A DNA stretch of 64,000 bases from Promicromonospora sp. AC04 (GCF_003058225.1 NZ_QBUG01000010.1:235339-299338), one strand, 5' to 3'. Numbered from the stretch's first letter, positions 50,192 to 60,415 are shown. Numbers and translations are program-made. Notes: generated by a model from the sequence alone, not told the origin.

Positions 50192-51677
50192 CGACCGCCT
50201 GCACCGGGACCGCCTCCCGGAGGGCATCGACGCCCCGGTGATGCCGACGGCGGTGGGCATCGTCCACCTCGGAATCGGTGCGTTCCACCGGGCGCACCAG
50301 GCCGTCTACACGGAGCGCGCGGCGATCGCGACCGGCGACACCTCCTGGGGGATCCTCGGCGTGACCCAGCGGTCCGCGAAGGTACGCGACCAGCTGCGCC
50401 CCCAGGGCGGGGTGTACGCGGTCCTCACCGCGGGCGAGCAGGAGTCTTCGATCGAGCTGATCGGGTCCGTGGTCGACGTCGCCTACCCCGCCGAGGAGAC
50501 CGAGCGCGTGCTGGCGGCGCTCGCGGCGCCGTCGACCCATGTGGTCACGCTGACGATCACGGAGAAGGGCTATGCCCGGCGGCCCGGCGGGTCGCTCGAC
50601 GCGGACGCGGTGGCCGGCGACCTGGCCGCGCTCCGTGCCGACCCCCAGGCCGCGGAGCCGGTCCGGCCGGCGACGTCGGCGATCGGGCTCCTTGTGCGCG
50701 GCCTCGCAGCGCGTGCCCCGTCCGGGGCGCCGATCACCGTCCTGACCTGCGACAACATGGTCGACAACGGCCGCGTGCTCGAGCGCCTCGTCCGAGAGGC
50801 CGCGGACGCGGGCCTTCCCGGGGCCGAGGGTGACGTCCTGCGCGGGTTCCTCGACGCGCACGTCACCTTCCCGTGCTCCATGGTCGACCGGATCGTGCCG
50901 GCGACCACCCCCGAGCAGCGCGACCAGGTCGGGCAGGCGCTCGGCGCGCGGGACGAGGGGCTCGTGGTGGGCGAGCCGTTCGCGCAGTGGGTGATCGAGG
51001 ACCGGTTCGCCGGACCGCGCCCCGCGTGGGAGGCGGCCGGAGCGACGCTGACCAAGGACGTGGCGCCGTTCGAGCAGGCCAAGCTGCGGCTGCTCAACGG
51101 GACGCACTCGCTGGTCGCGTACGCGGGCTGGCTCGCGGGGCACGCCACGATCGCGGAGGCCGTGTCGGACCCGGCGATCGCCGAGCGGGCCCGGCAGTAC
51201 CTGTTCGAGGACGCGCTGCCGACGCTCACCCCGCCCGACGGCCTGGACCTGCACCAGTACGGCGAGCAGATCCTGGCCCGGTTCGCCAACCCGCACACCG
51301 GGCACACCACGGTCCAGGTGGCGATGGACGGCACGCAGAAGATCCCGTTCCGGTGGGGCGGCGTCCTCGCGGACGCGCTGGCCGCGGGCTGGGAGCCCCT
51401 GGGTGTGGCGTTCGCCCTGGCCTCGTGGGCCCAGTTCGTCCGACGCCGGACGCTCGCCGGGGACGTCGTGGACGACCCGCGGGCGGCGGAGCTCGTCGAG
51501 CTGATCGGCGCCGCCGAGGTACCGGGCGGTGCCGACGGCCTGGGTGATGTCGAGGGGTTCGCCGGCGTCGAGGAGGACGTGCGGTCGCTGCTCGCCCTGC
51601 CGGGCCTGCTGCCCGCCGGAACCCCGGAGACGTTCGTGGACGCGGTGGCCGCCGAGATCGGCGCCGCCGCGCCCTGA
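50184..51677 (+). CDS. uxuB: Mannitol dehydrogenase-family protein, probable fructuronate reductase
   Basis: The 497-residue polyol dehydrogenase has the N-terminal NAD-binding region (GIVHLGIGAFHRAHQAVY) and the catalytic KLRLLNGTHS motif with the Lys-Asn-His set of the family. Mannitol, tagaturonate and fructuronate reductases share this fold. Context (LacI and uxaC across the divergent promoter, uronate-type importer directly upstream) favours reduction of fructuronate to mannonate with NADH. It is the last gene of the operon. Confidence 0.8.
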   Translation: MTDDRLHRDRLPEGIDAPVMPTAVGIVHLGIGAFHRAHQAVYTERAAIATGDTSWGILGVTQRSAKVRDQLRPQGGVYAVLTAGEQESSIELIGSVVDVAYPAEETERVLAALAAPSTHVVTLTITEKGYARRPGGSLDADAVAGDLAALRADPQAAEPVRPATSAIGLLVRGLAARAPSGAPITVLTCDNMVDNGRVLERLVREAADAGLPGAEGDVLRGFLDAHVTFPCSMVDRIVPATTPEQRDQVGQALGARDEGLVVGEPFAQWVIEDRFAGPRPAWEAAGATLTKDVAPFEQAKLRLLNGTHSLVAYAGWLAGHATIAEAVSDPAIAERARQYLFEDALPTLTPPDGLDLHQYGEQILARFANPHTGHTTVQVAMDGTQKIPFRWGGVLADALAAGWEPLGVAFALASWAQFVRRRTLAGDVVDDPRAAELVELIGAAEVPGGADGLGDVEGFAGVEEDVRSLLALPGLLPAGTPETFVDAVAAEIGAAAP

Positions 51678-51755
51678 CGGCGGGCTGCGTTCGGTCCCAT
51701 GCACCGCTCGACCAGCGCTGTCGACCCGGGCGGTCACCGCGGCGTCCCAAACCTT

Positions 51756-51769
51756 GGAAAGCCCTTTCC
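51756..51769. promoter_or_regulatory. LacI-type operator upstream of the Gfo/Idh/MocA operon
   Basis: GGAAAGCCCTTTCC is an inverted repeat (GGAAAG with CTTTCC) of LacI type, 103-116 bases before the oxidoreductase ATG. It differs from the uronate-locus operators in its core, so another regulator may bind it. Confidence 0.5.
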
Positions 51770-51833
51770 GCGACCCGCTCCCGTGGGTAAGGTCGCTCAG
51801 GATCGATTCGACCGGGGTAGCGTGTCGGCTCGA

Positions 51834-51849
51834 TAGGGTGATCGATCAC
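51834..51849 (+). promoter_or_regulatory. -10 element with overlapping 12-bp palindrome
   Basis: TAGGGT (51834-51839) overlaps GTGATCGATCAC (51838-51849), a perfect palindrome lying at the expected transcription start. The arrangement suggests a repressor site of unknown class. Confidence 0.5.
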
Positions 51850-51871
51850 TCGTCGACGAGGACGGAGCAAG

Positions 51872-52996
51872 ATGAGAGTCACGATCCTGGGCACGGGCGG
51901 CATCGCCGCGGCCCACGCAGGCGCGATCGCGCGCTTGTCGGCGCACGGGGTGGACGCCGTCCTGGCGCACGCCGTCGACATCGACCCGGCCCGGGCGGAA
52001 GAGTTCGCCAGGAGGCACGACGTCGCCACGCACGGGACCGAGCTGGACGACGTGCTCGCCGAGACGGACGTGCTGCACGTGTGCACACCGCCGGGCGCCC
52101 ACGTGGACGCGGCGGTGGCCGCGCTCGAGGCGGGTGTGCACGTGGTGGTGGAGAAGCCCGCCACCCTCTCCCTCGCGGAGATCGACCGGATCGCGGAGGC
52201 CGAGGCCGGCTCGACCGCGAAGTTCACGCAGGTCGTGCAGCACCGGTTCGGGCACGGCGCCCGGCAGCTGCGCCGGCTGCTCGACGACGGTTCGCTGGGC
52301 CGCCCGCTCGTCGCCACCTGCGACACCCTGTGGTTCCGCGCGCCGGAGTACTTCGAGGTGCCGTGGCGCGGGCGGTGGGACACCGAGGGTGGCGGGCCCA
52401 CGATGGGCCACGGCATCCACCAGTTCGACCTGCTGCTGGCGACCCTCGGCCCGTGGTCCGAGGTGACGGCGATGGCCGGGCGCCTCGCCCGGCACGTGGA
52501 CACCGAGGACGTCTCGATGGCGATCGTCCGGTTCGAGAGCGGCGCGATGGCGACGCTCACCAACTCCCTGCTGTCCCCGCGGGAGACCTCTGACCTGCGG
52601 TTCGACACCGAGGCGGCGACCATCGAGCTGTCGCACCTGTACGGGTACTCCGACGCCGACTGGACCTTCACGCCCGCGGCCGGCCGGGACGACGTCGGGC
52701 GGCTGTGGCAGCCGGACCCCGAGGCCCTGCCCTCGGGCCACCTCGCCCAGCTCGTGCCGACCTACCGGGCGTTCGCCGCGGGCGAGGCACCGCCCGTCAC
52801 CGTGGGTGACACGCGCGGCACGCTGGAGCTGGTCGCCGCGATCTACCGGTCCGCGTTCACCGGCTCGGTCGTACGGGCGGGCGAGATCGGGCCGGGGGAC
52901 CCGTTCCACGAGTCCATGCGCGGCACGGGCCCGGAGTGGGCACCGGTCAAGGACCTGGACGCAGTGCAGGCCGCGGCCGAGGAGGGCGCACGATGA
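51872..52996 (+). CDS. Gfo/Idh/MocA-family oxidoreductase
   Basis: The 374-residue protein has an N-terminal Rossmann domain (ILGTGGIAAAHAGAI) and the EKP motif (VVVEKPATLSLAEID) typical of the family; HGIHQFDLLL matches the catalytic His region. These enzymes oxidise or epimerise sugars and inositols with NAD(P). A GGACGGAG ribosome binding site precedes the ATG. It starts an operon with a DUF6807 and a cupin gene by overlapping stops, which points to an unusual sugar derivative. Confidence 0.88.
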   Translation: MRVTILGTGGIAAAHAGAIARLSAHGVDAVLAHAVDIDPARAEEFARRHDVATHGTELDDVLAETDVLHVCTPPGAHVDAAVAALEAGVHVVVEKPATLSLAEIDRIAEAEAGSTAKFTQVVQHRFGHGARQLRRLLDDGSLGRPLVATCDTLWFRAPEYFEVPWRGRWDTEGGGPTMGHGIHQFDLLLATLGPWSEVTAMAGRLARHVDTEDVSMAIVRFESGAMATLTNSLLSPRETSDLRFDTEAATIELSHLYGYSDADWTFTPAAGRDDVGRLWQPDPEALPSGHLAQLVPTYRAFAAGEAPPVTVGDTRGTLELVAAIYRSAFTGSVVRAGEIGPGDPFHESMRGTGPEWAPVKDLDAVQAAAEEGAR

Positions 52997-53940
52997 CCAT
53001 CCAGGTGCACGACGACGGAACCACCCTGACCTTCAGCCTCGCGGACGGCGGCGACCTCGCCACCTATGTGTACCGGCCGACGGACGTCCCGTACGAGAGC
53101 CCGCGGCCGTACTTCCACCCCCTGCGCACGCCCGGCGGGCGCGAGATCAGCGCGTACCGGCCGTGGGACCACGTGTGGCACAAGGGCCTGGTCTGGTCGC
53201 TGCCGTACGTCGGGCCGTACAACTTCTGGGGCGGCCCCACCTACGTACGCGCCGAGGCCGGCTACCGGGACCTCGGCAACGACGGCTCGATGGACCACGA
53301 GTCGTTCGTCGGCCCGGGCCCGGAGGGCGGCGCGTTCACAGAGGAGCTGGCCTGGCGCACCCCGCCGTCCGACGGCGAGCGTGGCACGGTGGTGGTGCGC
53401 GAGAAGCGCACCGTGACCGCCGCCGTCGTGCAGGACGACGCCTGGCTGCTGATCTGGGACACCGAGCTCACCAACGTGTCCGACGGCGCGCTCGACATCG
53501 GCAGCCCGACCACCAACGGCCGCGAGAACGCCGGGTACGGCGGGCTGTTCTGGCGCGGGCCGCGCTCCTTCACGGGCGGCACGGTCCTGGCGCCCGGGTT
53601 CGCGGGCGACGCCGAGGAGGTGCGCGGCGAGCGGTTCGACTGGATGGGCTTCGTGGGCCGGCACGACGGCGCCGCGCCGACCGCCGAGGGCGGCGCAGCC
53701 TCCTCGACGGTGGTGCTGGTCGACCCGGGGACCAACCCCGGCGGGACCCCCCAGTGGTTCGTGCGGTCGGTGCCGTTCGCCTGCATCTGCCCCGCGCCGT
53801 TCTTCAGCGAGGAGGTGCCGTTCCCGGCGGGCGAGACGCTCCGGTTCCGGTACGCGGTGCTCGTGGCCGACGGCGAGTCCGACCCCGAGCGGGGTGCCGC
53901 ACTCGCGGAGCTGGGCCGCACGGCACTCGGCGCTGAGTGA
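52993..53940 (+). CDS. DUF6807 (PmoA-like) family protein
   Basis: The 315-residue beta-rich protein has the family hallmark YFHPLRTPGGREISAYRPWDHVWHKGL near the N-terminus, with several conserved His and Asp residues, and TNGRENAGYGGLFWRGPRSF later. The family is found with Gfo/Idh/MocA oxidoreductases in glycan-degradation loci; no reaction is established to my knowledge. The ATG overlaps the oxidoreductase stop (ATGA). No signal peptide is present, so it acts in the cytoplasm. Confidence 0.8.
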   Translation: MTIQVHDDGTTLTFSLADGGDLATYVYRPTDVPYESPRPYFHPLRTPGGREISAYRPWDHVWHKGLVWSLPYVGPYNFWGGPTYVRAEAGYRDLGNDGSMDHESFVGPGPEGGAFTEELAWRTPPSDGERGTVVVREKRTVTAAVVQDDAWLLIWDTELTNVSDGALDIGSPTTNGRENAGYGGLFWRGPRSFTGGTVLAPGFAGDAEEVRGERFDWMGFVGRHDGAAPTAEGGAASSTVVLVDPGTNPGGTPQWFVRSVPFACICPAPFFSEEVPFPAGETLRFRYAVLVADGESDPERGAALAELGRTALGAE

Positions 53941-53956
53941 ACGGGCAGGGCGCAGC

Positions 53957-54850
<894 letters not shown>

Positions 54851-54913
54851 CGCGGGTGGCCGGGTCCTGGGGCCCAGGGTTGAAAATCGTTACCCATTCC
54901 TGGCTCCACCCCC

Positions 54914-54941
54914 TGGACATACAGGCCCATATCGGTATTGG
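54914..54941 (+). promoter_or_regulatory. Candidate promoter of the CUT1 binding-protein operon
   Basis: TGGACA (54914-54919) and TATTGG (54936-54941) are 16 nt apart, 69 bases before the binding-protein start. GGGTTGAAAATCGTTACCC just upstream (from about 54877) is an imperfect palindrome and a possible operator. Confidence 0.4.
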
Positions 54942-55009
54942 ATCGATTCAGCCCGGCCGTCGAAGAAGCTGCCGGCGCATCTGCACCAACCATGAGCAAG
55001 GAGGCTCAC

Positions 55010-56329
55010 GTGGTTCGCACACGTACGAAGACGGCCGGCAAGATCGTTGCCCTCACGGCGGCCTCGGCCCTCGTCCTCTCGGCCTGCGGGGGCGGCGGGA
55101 CCGCCTCGACCGAGGCCGCGCCGGTCGCCACCGACCGGGACATCGAGCTGTCCCTCGTCTGGTGGGGCGACGACGACCGCGCCTCCAGGTACGAGGAGGC
55201 CGTCGCGCTGTTCGAGGAGAAGCACCCGAACATCGACGTCCAGACCCAGTTCCAGGCGTGGGACGACTACTGGACCGCGCGCAGCACCGAGGCCGCCGGC
55301 CAGACCCTGCCCGACGTCCTCCAGATGGACCTCGCCTACATCAACCAGTACGCGTCGAACAACCAGCTGCTGGACCTCTCGAACCAGGTGGGAGTCAACC
55401 TGGAGACGGGGGACTTCGACGAGGCGGTGCTCGCCTCCGGCTCGGTCGACGGCGGGCAGTACGGCATCCCGACCAGCACCAACACCCTCGGGATGGTGCA
55501 CAACGACGACCTTCTCGACGAGGTGGGCATCGACCCGCCGAAGGAGGGCCTGACCTGGGACGAGTACGACGCCTGGCTCCGTGAGGTCAGCGAGGCCGGG
55601 GCCGACAGCGACCCGCAGATCTACGGCGGCACCGACTACACCGGGGCTCTCTGGATGTTCATCCAGTGGCTGGTCCAGCAGGGCCGGACCGCGTTCGCGG
55701 AGGACGGCACGCCGGCCTTCGAGAAGGCGGACCTCGTCGCGTGGGCCGAGCGCACCCAGCCGCTGCGCGACGACGGCGTGTTCTTCCCGGTCGAGCGCTC
55801 GAAGCAGGTCGAGCCCCTCACGGGCCTGCAGGTGAACCAGGCCGCGACCGAGCTGGTCTGGGACAACATGATGGCCGGGTACGCGGCCGGCGCCGGCACC
55901 GAGAACCTCGACCTGCTGCCGCTGCCCACGGGCCCCGAGGGCTCGGCGCAGTTCTGGAAGCCGTCGATGCTGCTCTCGTCGTCCGCCACCACGCAGGAAC
56001 CGGACGCCGCGGCCACGCTCATCGACTTCCTCGTGAACGACCCCGAGGTGGGCAAGATCTTCGGCACGTCGAAGGGCGTGCCCGCCGTGCCGGCCCAGAA
56101 GGACGCGATGGAGATCGACGACGGCTCGATCGACGACAAGATCGTCACCTACGAGGACGAGATGGCCGACCGGGTCACCGAGGACACGCCGCTCCCCGTC
56201 GAGGGCTACGGCGTGGTCGAGGCCGAGTTCAAGCGGCTGGGCGAGGAGCTCGCGTACGGCAACATCACGCCCGAGGAGTTCGCGGACCAGTGGTTCCAGA
56301 GCGCCGAATCGACCCTCGGCGGGGAGTGA
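55010..56329 (+). CDS. Extracellular sugar-binding lipoprotein, CUT1 type (copy 1)
   Basis: The 439-residue protein has a basic signal peptide ending in LVLSAC and a mature family-1 binding domain (LSLVWWGDDDRASRYEEAVALFEEKHP). The GTG at 55010 is chosen because AAGGAGG (54998-55004) stands 5 nt upstream and would otherwise be inside the coding frame. It is followed by two permease genes. A close paralogue at 61585-62874 shares motifs such as YGIPTSTNTL/YAIPTSTNTL and the same translation-start leader. Confidence 0.9.
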   Translation: MVRTRTKTAGKIVALTAASALVLSACGGGGTASTEAAPVATDRDIELSLVWWGDDDRASRYEEAVALFEEKHPNIDVQTQFQAWDDYWTARSTEAAGQTLPDVLQMDLAYINQYASNNQLLDLSNQVGVNLETGDFDEAVLASGSVDGGQYGIPTSTNTLGMVHNDDLLDEVGIDPPKEGLTWDEYDAWLREVSEAGADSDPQIYGGTDYTGALWMFIQWLVQQGRTAFAEDGTPAFEKADLVAWAERTQPLRDDGVFFPVERSKQVEPLTGLQVNQAATELVWDNMMAGYAAGAGTENLDLLPLPTGPEGSAQFWKPSMLLSSSATTQEPDAAATLIDFLVNDPEVGKIFGTSKGVPAVPAQKDAMEIDDGSIDDKIVTYEDEMADRVTEDTPLPVEGYGVVEAEFKRLGEELAYGNITPEEFADQWFQSAESTLGGE

Positions 56330-56331
56330 CC

Positions 56332-57318
56332 ATGTCCGTGACCACTACCGAGCGCGGACGCTCGGCCGGGCGCGGCGGCGTGCGGGGGGCGGCGACGTCG
56401 TCCCCCGCACGGGGCGGGGCGGCCAAGCCGCCGCGCAGCCGGGCCGACACGCGAGCCGGATACGCGTTCCTGTCACCGTGGCTCCTGGGGTTCGTGCTGC
56501 TGACGGCCGGCCCGATGCTGATGTCGCTGTACCTCGCGTTCACGGACTACAACCTGTTCCGGGACCCGCAGTTCATCGGGATCGACAACTTCACCGCCCT
56601 GTTCGCCGACCCGCGGTTCCTGAAGTCGGCCCAGGTGACGGCCGTCTACGTGCTGGTGGGCGTGCCGGTCAAGCTCGCCGCCGCGCTCGCGGTGGCGGTC
56701 CTGCTCAACGCCAAGCACCGGGGCCAGGGCGCGTACCGCTCGATGTTCTACGCGCCGTCGCTCATCGGGGCCAGCGTCTCCGTGGCCATCGTGTGGCGCG
56801 CCATGTTCATCGACGACGGCATCGCCGACCAGGTCCAGCAGTTCTTCGGGCTACCGGCCGGCGGCTGGGTGGGCAATCCCGGCATGACCATGCCGATGAT
56901 GATCCTGCTGGCCGTGTGGCAGTTCGGCGCCCCGATGGTGATCTTCCTGGCCGGGCTCAAGCAGATCCCGGCCGAGCTGCTCGAGGCGGCGGCCGTCGAC
57001 GGCGCGGGACCGGTCCGCCGCTTCGTCGCGGTGACGCTGCCGATGCTGTCGCCCGTGCTGTTCTTCAACCTGCTGCTCGAGACGATCGGCGCGTTCCAGG
57101 TGTTCAGCTCCGCCTTCATCATCTCGGGCGGTACGGGCGGCCCGGCCGACTCGACCCTGTTCTACACGTTCTACCTCTACCTCAAGGGCTTCACGGAGTT
57201 CCGGATGGGGTACGCCTCGGCCATGGCCTGGGTGCTGGTGCTCGTGGTCGGGATCATCACGGCGATCCTGTTCCGCACCTCGCGTGCCTGGGTCCACTAC
57301 ACGGGAGACGTGCGATGA
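56332..57318 (+). CDS. ABC sugar transporter permease, CUT1 type (MalF-like)
   Basis: The 328-residue permease has a basic Ala/Gly/Arg-rich cytoplasmic tail of ~40 residues, six hydrophobic segments and the EAA loop EAAAVDGAGPVRRF. YAFLSPWLLGFVLLTAGPMLMSLYLAFTDYNLF is typical of the first permease in CUT1 systems. GGGGAG precedes the ATG, and its stop overlaps the next gene by ATGA. No ATPase is encoded nearby, as usual for MsiK-dependent actinobacterial importers. Confidence 0.9.
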   Translation: MSVTTTERGRSAGRGGVRGAATSSPARGGAAKPPRSRADTRAGYAFLSPWLLGFVLLTAGPMLMSLYLAFTDYNLFRDPQFIGIDNFTALFADPRFLKSAQVTAVYVLVGVPVKLAAALAVAVLLNAKHRGQGAYRSMFYAPSLIGASVSVAIVWRAMFIDDGIADQVQQFFGLPAGGWVGNPGMTMPMMILLAVWQFGAPMVIFLAGLKQIPAELLEAAAVDGAGPVRRFVAVTLPMLSPVLFFNLLLETIGAFQVFSSAFIISGGTGGPADSTLFYTFYLYLKGFTEFRMGYASAMAWVLVLVVGIITAILFRTSRAWVHYTGDVR

Positions 57319-58202
57319 CGACTGCGATGACAACTGTCAGTGCTGCCGCGAGCGCGACCGCGAGCAGGCGGAGGCGCACCAGGTCCGTCGTGTTCCACGT
57401 GCTCGTGCTCGCGATCGCCGCGGTGATCCTGTATCCGGGCGTGTGGATGGTGCTGAGCTCGTTCAAGCCGAGCGCCGACATCGTCGGCAACGTGAACCTG
57501 TGGCCCGAGACGTGGACGCTCGACAACTACACGGCGGCGTTCGGCGGGATCGGCGGGGTCTCGTTCTGGACGTTCGTGCTCAACTCGCTGATCCTCGCGG
57601 TCGGGTCGGTCGTCGGCATCGTCCTGTCGGCCACCGTGTCGGCCTACGCGTTCGCGCGGATCAGCTTTCCGGGGCGCGGGGTGTACTTCGCGGTGATGAT
57701 CGGCACGATGCTGCTGCCGTTCCACGTGGTGATCATCCCGCAGTACATCCTGTTCAACTCCATGGGCATGGTGAACACGTTCGTGCCGCTGCTGGCCCCG
57801 AAGTTCCTGGCCACCGAGGCGTTCTTCGTGTTCCTCATGGTGCAGTTCCTGCGCGGGCTGCCGCGTGAGCTCGACGAGGCCGCGCGGATCGACGGGTGCG
57901 GGCACTGGGGGATCTTCCGGCTCGTGCTGCTCCCGCTGATGCGGCCCGCGGTGATCACCAGCGCGATCTTCGCGTTCATCTGGTCGTGGAACGACTTCCT
58001 CGGGCCACTGCTCTACCTCAAGCGGCCCGACACGTACCCGCTGCCGATCGCCCTCCGGCTGTACGTGGACCAGACGTCGGTGTCCGACTACGGCGCGCAG
58101 ATGGCCATGGCCGTGCTCGCGCTCGTGCCGGTGCTGCTGTTCTTCGTGGTGTTCCAGCGGTACCTCGTCGACGGCGTCGCGACGCAGGGCCTCAAGGGCT
58201 GA
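57315..58202 (+). CDS. ABC sugar transporter permease, CUT1 type (MalG-like)
   Basis: The 295-residue partner permease has six hydrophobic segments and the EAA loop DEAARIDGCGHWGIFRLVLLP. ILYPGVWMVLSSFKPSADIV at the N-terminus and VFQRYLVDGVATQGLKG at the C-terminus are characteristic of MalG-type proteins. The ATG overlaps the preceding stop. Its own stop is part of a hairpin that also contains the stop of the convergent DUF2264 gene. Confidence 0.9.
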   Translation: MTTAMTTVSAAASATASRRRRTRSVVFHVLVLAIAAVILYPGVWMVLSSFKPSADIVGNVNLWPETWTLDNYTAAFGGIGGVSFWTFVLNSLILAVGSVVGIVLSATVSAYAFARISFPGRGVYFAVMIGTMLLPFHVVIIPQYILFNSMGMVNTFVPLLAPKFLATEAFFVFLMVQFLRGLPRELDEAARIDGCGHWGIFRLVLLPLMRPAVITSAIFAFIWSWNDFLGPLLYLKRPDTYPLPIALRLYVDQTSVSDYGAQMAMAVLALVPVLLFFVVFQRYLVDGVATQGLKG

Positions 58203-58217
58203 CCCGCGGCCGGGTCA
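58200..58217. terminator. Hairpin formed by the two convergent stop codons
   Basis: TGACCC (58200-58205) and GGGTCA (58212-58217) pair around GCGGCC. The left arm begins with the permease TGA; the right arm is the reverse complement of the DUF2264 TGA. The stem is short, so its termination strength is uncertain. Confidence 0.45.
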
Positions 58218-60281
58218 GGGGACGGGGCCGGTGGGACCGTCGACGACGTCCACCTGCCCGTCCCGCCAGCGGACGGCGACGCGGGTGCGGTCGGCGTCGG
58301 GCAGCCTCGTCACCGACTCGACCGCGCCCAGGTCGAGCGGGGACGGGGCGCCCGACAGCACCACGAGCGCGGCACCTGCCTCGCCGGGTGCCAGGGCCCC
58401 GCTGCTGCGCAGCAGCGGGGTGTCCGACGCCGCCCCCAGCGGATCCGCTCCGTCCCGGCGCCGGGTGCCGGGCAGGGTCAGCCCGGTCAGACCCCGGACG
58501 AGCGAGGAGAGCCCGTCGCGCCGCACCACCCGCACCCAGTCGTCGCCGGTCTCGACGGTCAGGTCGTGCTCGTCCGGGGCAGCCAGCGCCCAGCCGCCGA
58601 TCTGGAGGCGCCACGGGCCGACGTCGCACGGCCACGCCGCGGCGCCGTCGTCGCTCGTGCCGACGCCGTCCCCGTCGCCGATCCCTGGCCCGGCCGGGCC
58701 GCCCAACCGGCCGTCGAGGGCGTCCGCGAGGTACCAGGCGATGCGGACCTCGAACCGGCCGCGCACCACCGAGGCGGTGACCAGACGGGGCCCGCGGCGC
58801 ATCGACGCCCAGGTCGCGGCGGCGCCGTCGGCCGAGGAGCCCGGGAGGCCGAGCCAGTGCACCCGCGACCACGACGCGGCGACGTGATCGCCCAGGGCGA
58901 GCCGGTCGACGCCGTCGCGGTGGGACGGCACCCCGTCGGCGTCGAGCAGCGCGACGTGCGACTCGACGGGGGCGGCGATCGCGTCCTGCGAGAGCTGCGG
59001 CGAGACCAGGTTGGCGTAGGCGGCCCTGCGGTAGAACGGGTCGTCCGCCCGCGGTTCCGCGGCGTGCTCCAGCAGGCGGTCCGACCCGTGGTTGACGATG
59101 CGGACGAGGCCGTCCTCGGGTGTCGCGGAGACGAGCCAGCCCGGCGCGCGCAGCGGTACGACGGCGGTGTCGCGCCAGGCGGTGGGCGGTTCGGGGTCCG
59201 CCGTCCACACGGCGTGGTCGGGCGGCAGCAGCAGCCCGAGGAACCCCTTGCTCGCCCAGTACGGCGACGCCGCCCCGGTGTACAGCTGGCGGATCCGGTC
59301 GTAGCGGCGGTGCCAGCCGACCGGGAGGAGCCCGCGCTCGTCGATCGAGCCGGAGGCCGTGAAGTGCTCGGCGACGGCGGCGGTCAGCGCGCGGGTCTGG
59401 CCCGGGGCGAGCGGCGTGGCCCCCGTCAGGGCGCCCGCCCAGAACGGGGCGAGCAGCCCGAGCCGGTAGGTGGCCGAGCGGCCCTGCAGGAGCGGCGCGC
59501 CCGTGGCGCCCACGAGGTGCTGGGCCTGGTCGAGGTAGGCGCGCAGGCGGCCGGCGTGCCGCTCGGGCAGCGGCCGGCCCTGGATCCGCGCGTGCAGCAC
59601 CGGGTAGAAGTGCCAGGCCCAGCCCGCGTACCAGTCGAAGGACTGGCGCCGGCCGTCCCGGCCGTGCCCGTCCGAGTACCAGCCGTCGCCCACGTACAGC
59701 CGCTCCTGGAGCTCGTCGTTGCGGTCGAGGTCGGCCTGGTCCCACGGGCCGCCGACCGAGGCGAGGAACTCCTCGACGACGTTCTGGAACCAGATCCAGT
59801 TGTTGCGGTAGCCCGCGGTGCCGACGATCCCGGCCAGCCAGTCGACGGTGCGCTCGCGCGTCCCGTCGTCGAGCCGGTCCCAGAGCCACTGCCGCGTCTC
59901 GGAAAGGGCGACGGCGACGGAAGCGGCCTCGACGACGGCCTGACGCCGCTCGTCGATCCGGGGCCACCGCTCGGCATCGGCCGGGTCGGTGCCGTGCCGC
60001 AGCCCCTCGGCGTAGCGCTCCAGGAGTCCGGCTGGGTCGCCGCCGTTCTCGCCGCGCACGCGGAACGCGGCCAGCAGGAAGGTGCGGGCGTAGCCCTCGA
60101 GGCCGTCGCTCCACGCGCCCGAGGCGCTGACCGGGCCGGGCAGCCGGACGAGCGCCCGGCCGGGGGACGCATGGTCCGCCGTCGCGTCGAGCAGCCGGTC
60201 GGCGGTGGACAGCCAGTGGTCGCGGGTCCAGCGCTGGGCGGGTCGGAGGGTGGCGTGGGCAGCGGCGTCGGTACTCGTCAC
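58215..60281 (-). CDS. DUF2264-family protein, probable glycan-processing enzyme
   Basis: The 688-residue protein matches DUF2264: RDHWLSTADRLLDATADHASPGRALVRLPG at the start, EGYARTFLLAAFRVRGENG, NNWIWFQNVVEEFLASVGG, YSDGHGRDGRRQSFDWYAGWAWHFYP, and ASPYWASKGFLGLLLP. The N-terminal two thirds look like an (alpha/alpha)-barrel, as in unsaturated glucuronyl hydrolases and related lyases; the rest is beta-rich. No signal peptide is seen. The GTG at 60281 starts right before the conserved region; a clear ribosome binding site is lacking. It is convergent with the importer and divergent from the hybrid regulator. Confidence 0.8.
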   Translation of the reverse strand: MTSTDAAAHATLRPAQRWTRDHWLSTADRLLDATADHASPGRALVRLPGPVSASGAWSDGLEGYARTFLLAAFRVRGENGGDPAGLLERYAEGLRHGTDPADAERWPRIDERRQAVVEAASVAVALSETRQWLWDRLDDGTRERTVDWLAGIVGTAGYRNNWIWFQNVVEEFLASVGGPWDQADLDRNDELQERLYVGDGWYSDGHGRDGRRQSFDWYAGWAWHFYPVLHARIQGRPLPERHAGRLRAYLDQAQHLVGATGAPLLQGRSATYRLGLLAPFWAGALTGATPLAPGQTRALTAAVAEHFTASGSIDERGLLPVGWHRRYDRIRQLYTGAASPYWASKGFLGLLLPPDHAVWTADPEPPTAWRDTAVVPLRAPGWLVSATPEDGLVRIVNHGSDRLLEHAAEPRADDPFYRRAAYANLVSPQLSQDAIAAPVESHVALLDADGVPSHRDGVDRLALGDHVAASWSRVHWLGLPGSSADGAAATWASMRRGPRLVTASVVRGRFEVRIAWYLADALDGRLGGPAGPGIGDGDGVGTSDDGAAAWPCDVGPWRLQIGGWALAAPDEHDLTVETGDDWVRVVRRDGLSSLVRGLTGLTLPGTRRRDGADPLGAASDTPLLRSSGALAPGEAGAALVVLSGAPSPLDLGAVESVTRLPDADRTRVAVRWRDGQVDVVDGPTGPVP

Positions 60282-60415
60282 CGCGGGAGTCTCACCGACC
60301 GAGGCGCGCGGTGCGTCCGATCGAACAATTCCGGTCAGGTCCCGACCAGGACGGCGGGCCTGTCCCGCTACAGTGCGCCGGCGCGCACGACCACGGCGGG
60401 ACGGGGAGGGAGAAG

